8,243 nucleotides of DNA, taken from assembly GCA_946409855.1 (NCBI GenBank), contig CAMJXZ010000140.1, positions 1-8,243 on the forward strand, read 5' to 3'. The notes beneath the pieces are model-generated. The model did no database searches. It was not told the origin of the DNA and saw only the letters and a program-made list of their open reading frames with translations. Of this stretch, positions 6,902-8,243 are shown piece after piece (the first letter of the stretch is position 1; each line of letters starts with the position of its first letter). This DNA is from an uncultured Clostridia bacterium (GTDB lineage: Bacteria > Bacillota > Clostridia > Christensenellales > Aristaeellaceae). The position numbers and the translations under genes are program-made.

Positions 6902-7852
6902 TCAGCACCTTTCCGTGACGGCCTGCCGGTCCGGCACGCTGGTGATGCCGCCGTGCTTCTGGGTGGACAGGCTGGCGGCGGTGCAGGCGAAGCGGACGAT
7001 CTGGGTGAGCTCGGCCTCCGTCAGTTCGGCGGGGGCCTTCTGATACTGCAGGAACTGGCTCATGGCGCTGCCGCCAAAGATGTCGCCGGCGCCGGTGGTA
7101 TCGACCACCCGGATCCCGGAAGGACTGCTCACCGTGACCTGCCGGGCGGCGGTGACGGCGTGGCAGCCCTTGGGGCCCAGGGTCGCGTAGACCAGAGAAA
7201 CGCCGTATTCGCTCAGCAGCTTTTTCGCGCCTTCCTCCGGGGAGACGCCCCACAGCCAGGCGATTTCCTCGTCGCTGATCTTGACGATGTCCGCCTGGCG
7301 CAGGCTCCATTCGATGGCGGCTTTGGCGTCCTCTTCCCGCTTCCAGAGGGGTTTGCGGAGGTTCGGATCCAAGCTGACGAGCAGCCCGTGCGCTTTGGCC
7401 AGCTCAATCGCCCTGCGGGTGGCGGAGGCGGCGGGCTCGTCCGTCAGGGACAGGGTGCCGAAGTGGAAGACCCGGGCGTCCGCGAGCAGGCTTTCGTCGA
7501 TTTCTTCGGGCCGTAAGCATGTGTCCGCACCGGGCTTCCGGGCAAAGCTGAAGTCCCGGTTGCCGCTTTCGTCCAGGGAGACGAAGGCCAGGGTGGTAAA
7601 GACATCCGGGTCGATGACCACGCCTTTGGTTTCGATCCCCGCGTCCTTCAGGGTGTTCACCAGCAGGCGGCCGAAGGCGTCATCGCCCACCTTGCCGATC
7701 ATGGCGGTGCGGCAGCCATACCGGGTCAGCGCCGCCAGGAAGTTGCCCGGCGCGCCGCCGGGATTGGCGGAAAGGACGGGATAACCCGCTTCGTTCACGG
7801 ATTGGGGGGCGAAGTCGATCAGCAGTTCGCCCAGGGCAACGACGTCATACAT
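6902..7852 (-). CDS. scrK: Fructokinase (PfkB/ribokinase family)
   Basis: This 316-residue cytoplasmic sugar kinase is predicted to transfer phosphate from ATP to fructose, giving fructose 6-phosphate. The N-terminal half has LGELLIDF (7-14) and the glycine-rich substrate segment PGGAPGN (31-37). FARKPGAD and SLDPNLRKPLW are wording typical of fructokinases rather than ribokinases. The C-terminal PfkB signature DTTGAGD (251-257) supplies the anion hole and the catalytic base D257. Length is normal for the family. The start, with complement at 7850-7852, has AAGGAG (complement of 7861-7866) 8 bases upstream. It lies downstream of a LacI-family regulator on the same strand, so sugar-responsive repression is likely. 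Other keto-sugars such as 2-keto-3-deoxygluconate are possible but less likely substrates. Confidence 0.92.
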   Translation of the reverse strand: MYDVVALGELLIDFAPQSVNEAGYPVLSANPGGAPGNFLAALTRYGCRTAMIGKVGDDAFGRLLVNTLKDAGIETKGVVIDPDVFTTLAFVSLDESGNRDFSFARKPGADTCLRPEEIDESLLADARVFHFGTLSLTDEPAASATRRAIELAKAHGLLVSLDPNLRKPLWKREEDAKAAIEWSLRQADIVKISDEEIAWLWGVSPEEGAKKLLSEYGVSLVYATLGPKGCHAVTAARQVTVSSPSGIRVVDTTGAGDIFGGSAMSQFLQYQKAPAELTEAELTQIVRFACTAASLSTQKHGGITSVPDRQAVTERC

Positions 7853-7943
7853 GGGCAGCTCTCCTTATCATCTGTTGATTTATTGCTCTTTTTCACGGGG
7901 CATGTGTAAGAGGGGAAAAGTCAAGACGTGAGGGAGAAATGAG

Positions 7944-8049
7944 GGGCCGGCAGGCCCCGGGTTATCTTGCGGATTTGCCGCCCGGGGTTGCGAGGGCCCG
8001 AAGAACAGGCAAGTGGCCTGTTCTTACTGAGCAACGGGCCGGCAGGCCC
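7944..8049. repeat. Two copies of a 14-base palindromic element
   Basis: GGGCCGGCAGGCCC occurs at 7944-7957 and again at 8036-8049, 92 bases apart. Each copy is itself a short hairpin (GGGCC/GGCCC around GGCA). Between them is a stem of 10 perfect pairs (8001-8010 with 8016-8025, loop AAGTG). That stem is extended on its outside by GGCCCG (7995-8000) pairing with CGGGCC (8035-8040), with ACTGAGCAA bulged out. Confidence 0.7.
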
Positions 8050-8074
8050 TGGACACCGCAAGCCCCCCCTGCGA

Positions 8075-8099
8075 TCACTGTTCACACCGTGAACAGTGA
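8075..8099. terminator. Perfect 11-base inverted repeat just after the regulator gene
   Basis: TCACTGTTCAC (8075-8085) and GTGAACAGTGA (8089-8099) are perfect reverse complements around ACC. It begins 4 bases beyond the regulator stop codon on the - strand, where a terminator would be expected, but no T run follows. It could instead be a protein-binding palindrome. The position favours an RNA hairpin. Confidence 0.45.
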
Positions 8100-8103
8100 C
8101 GAT

Positions 8104-8243
8104 TTATTCTTTTGTCGTTCCGCCGTACTCGTATTTGACCGGCAGGCAGATCAGAGAGGGAACGTTGGATATATTGCCGGACAGGACGGTGCTGACGCAG
8201 GTTTTCGCGATTTCGGGCACCGGCTGCACAATGGTGGACACCA
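8104..8243 (-). CDS. LacI-family transcriptional regulator, C-terminal end (partial)
   Basis: The last 45 residues of a regulator run in from the right edge on the - strand, stop codon at 8104-8106. The sequence contains VSTIVQPVPEIAKTCVSTVL followed by a strand and ends LPVKYEYGGTTKE. The pattern 'ST..QPV.EIA..' and a terminal 'LP...GGTT' is the standard ending of the sugar-binding domain in LacI/GalR repressors. The helix-turn-helix is outside the window. It lies 251 bases upstream of the fructokinase on the same strand, so it plausibly controls that gene in response to a sugar; the effector cannot be told from this fragment. Confidence 0.85.
   Translation of the reverse strand, partial: VSTIVQPVPEIAKTCVSTVLSGNISNVPSLICLPVKYEYGGTTKE

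Larger units (their letters stand above)
7853..8103 (-). other. Hairpin-rich intergenic region between regulator and fructokinase
   Basis: This 251-base stretch has no gene. The part next to the kinase (7853-7940) is AT-richer and carries the Shine-Dalgarno; on the - strand it has a TTGACT (complement of 7919-7924) that could be a -35 box, but no good -10 lies at the right distance. The part at 7943-8099 is packed with inverted repeats: 7943-7958, 7955-7961 with 7981-7987, 8001-8025, 8036-8049 and 8075-8099. Some are mutually exclusive. It may be the regulator's 3' end, a kinase leader RNA or intergenic repeats. Confidence 0.6.

Noticed and set aside
6860..7516. A + strand frame of 218 codons opposite the fructokinase
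   Set aside because: The - strand frame contains the complete PfkB motifs; this is its shadow.
7895..7924. A sigma-70 promoter for the fructokinase on the - strand
   Set aside because: TTGACT is a good -35 match, but the base composition at the expected -10 distance is GC-rich (GCCCCG); I could not support a full promoter.

Overview
The window looks like chromosomal DNA from a GC-rich, low-oxygen member of the Bacillota (Clostridia-like, possibly a gut or rumen lineage). This is inference from purine-rich Shine-Dalgarno sites (AAGGAG, GGAGG), a dockerin-bearing secreted peptidase, DUF1905/DUF5655 small proteins, and an ABC ATPase with a DUF5684-like membrane head. No marker gene fixes the species. 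No tRNA, rRNA, CRISPR array, transposase or phage gene was seen.

Region 1 (3-2751, + strand) is a two-gene ABC-2 type transporter. The ATPase gene enters from the left edge, so its start is outside the window. It carries hydrophobic segments followed by a complete nucleotide-binding domain. The permease gene overlaps it by 8 bases. Its last extramembrane loop is about 250 residues long and contains seven tandem repeats of about 27 residues that I do not recognise.

Region 2 (2897-5968, + strand) is a 1023-residue secreted M4 (thermolysin-like) metallopeptidase with all zinc-site residues, a long unassigned middle region, an EPAA-rich linker and two tandem dockerin modules. The 145-base gap before it holds a GC hairpin and a possible 20-codon reading frame. 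A UUCG-capped hairpin follows the gene.

Region 3 (6057-6724, + strand) is a translationally coupled pair of small cytoplasmic proteins, DUF1905 and DUF5655. They meet the next gene tail to tail across a long bidirectional-type terminator hairpin.

Region 4 (6902-8243, - strand) is a PfkB-family fructokinase preceded by the C-terminal end of a LacI-family repressor. This arrangement suggests sugar-responsive control. The 251-base gap between them is unusually rich in inverted repeats, including two copies of a 14-base palindromic element.

Transport and peptidase genes face the cell surface, while regions 3 and 4 are intracellular and probably unrelated units. The most unusual items are the repeat-bearing permease loop, the double-dockerin peptidase and the hairpin cluster upstream of the fructokinase.
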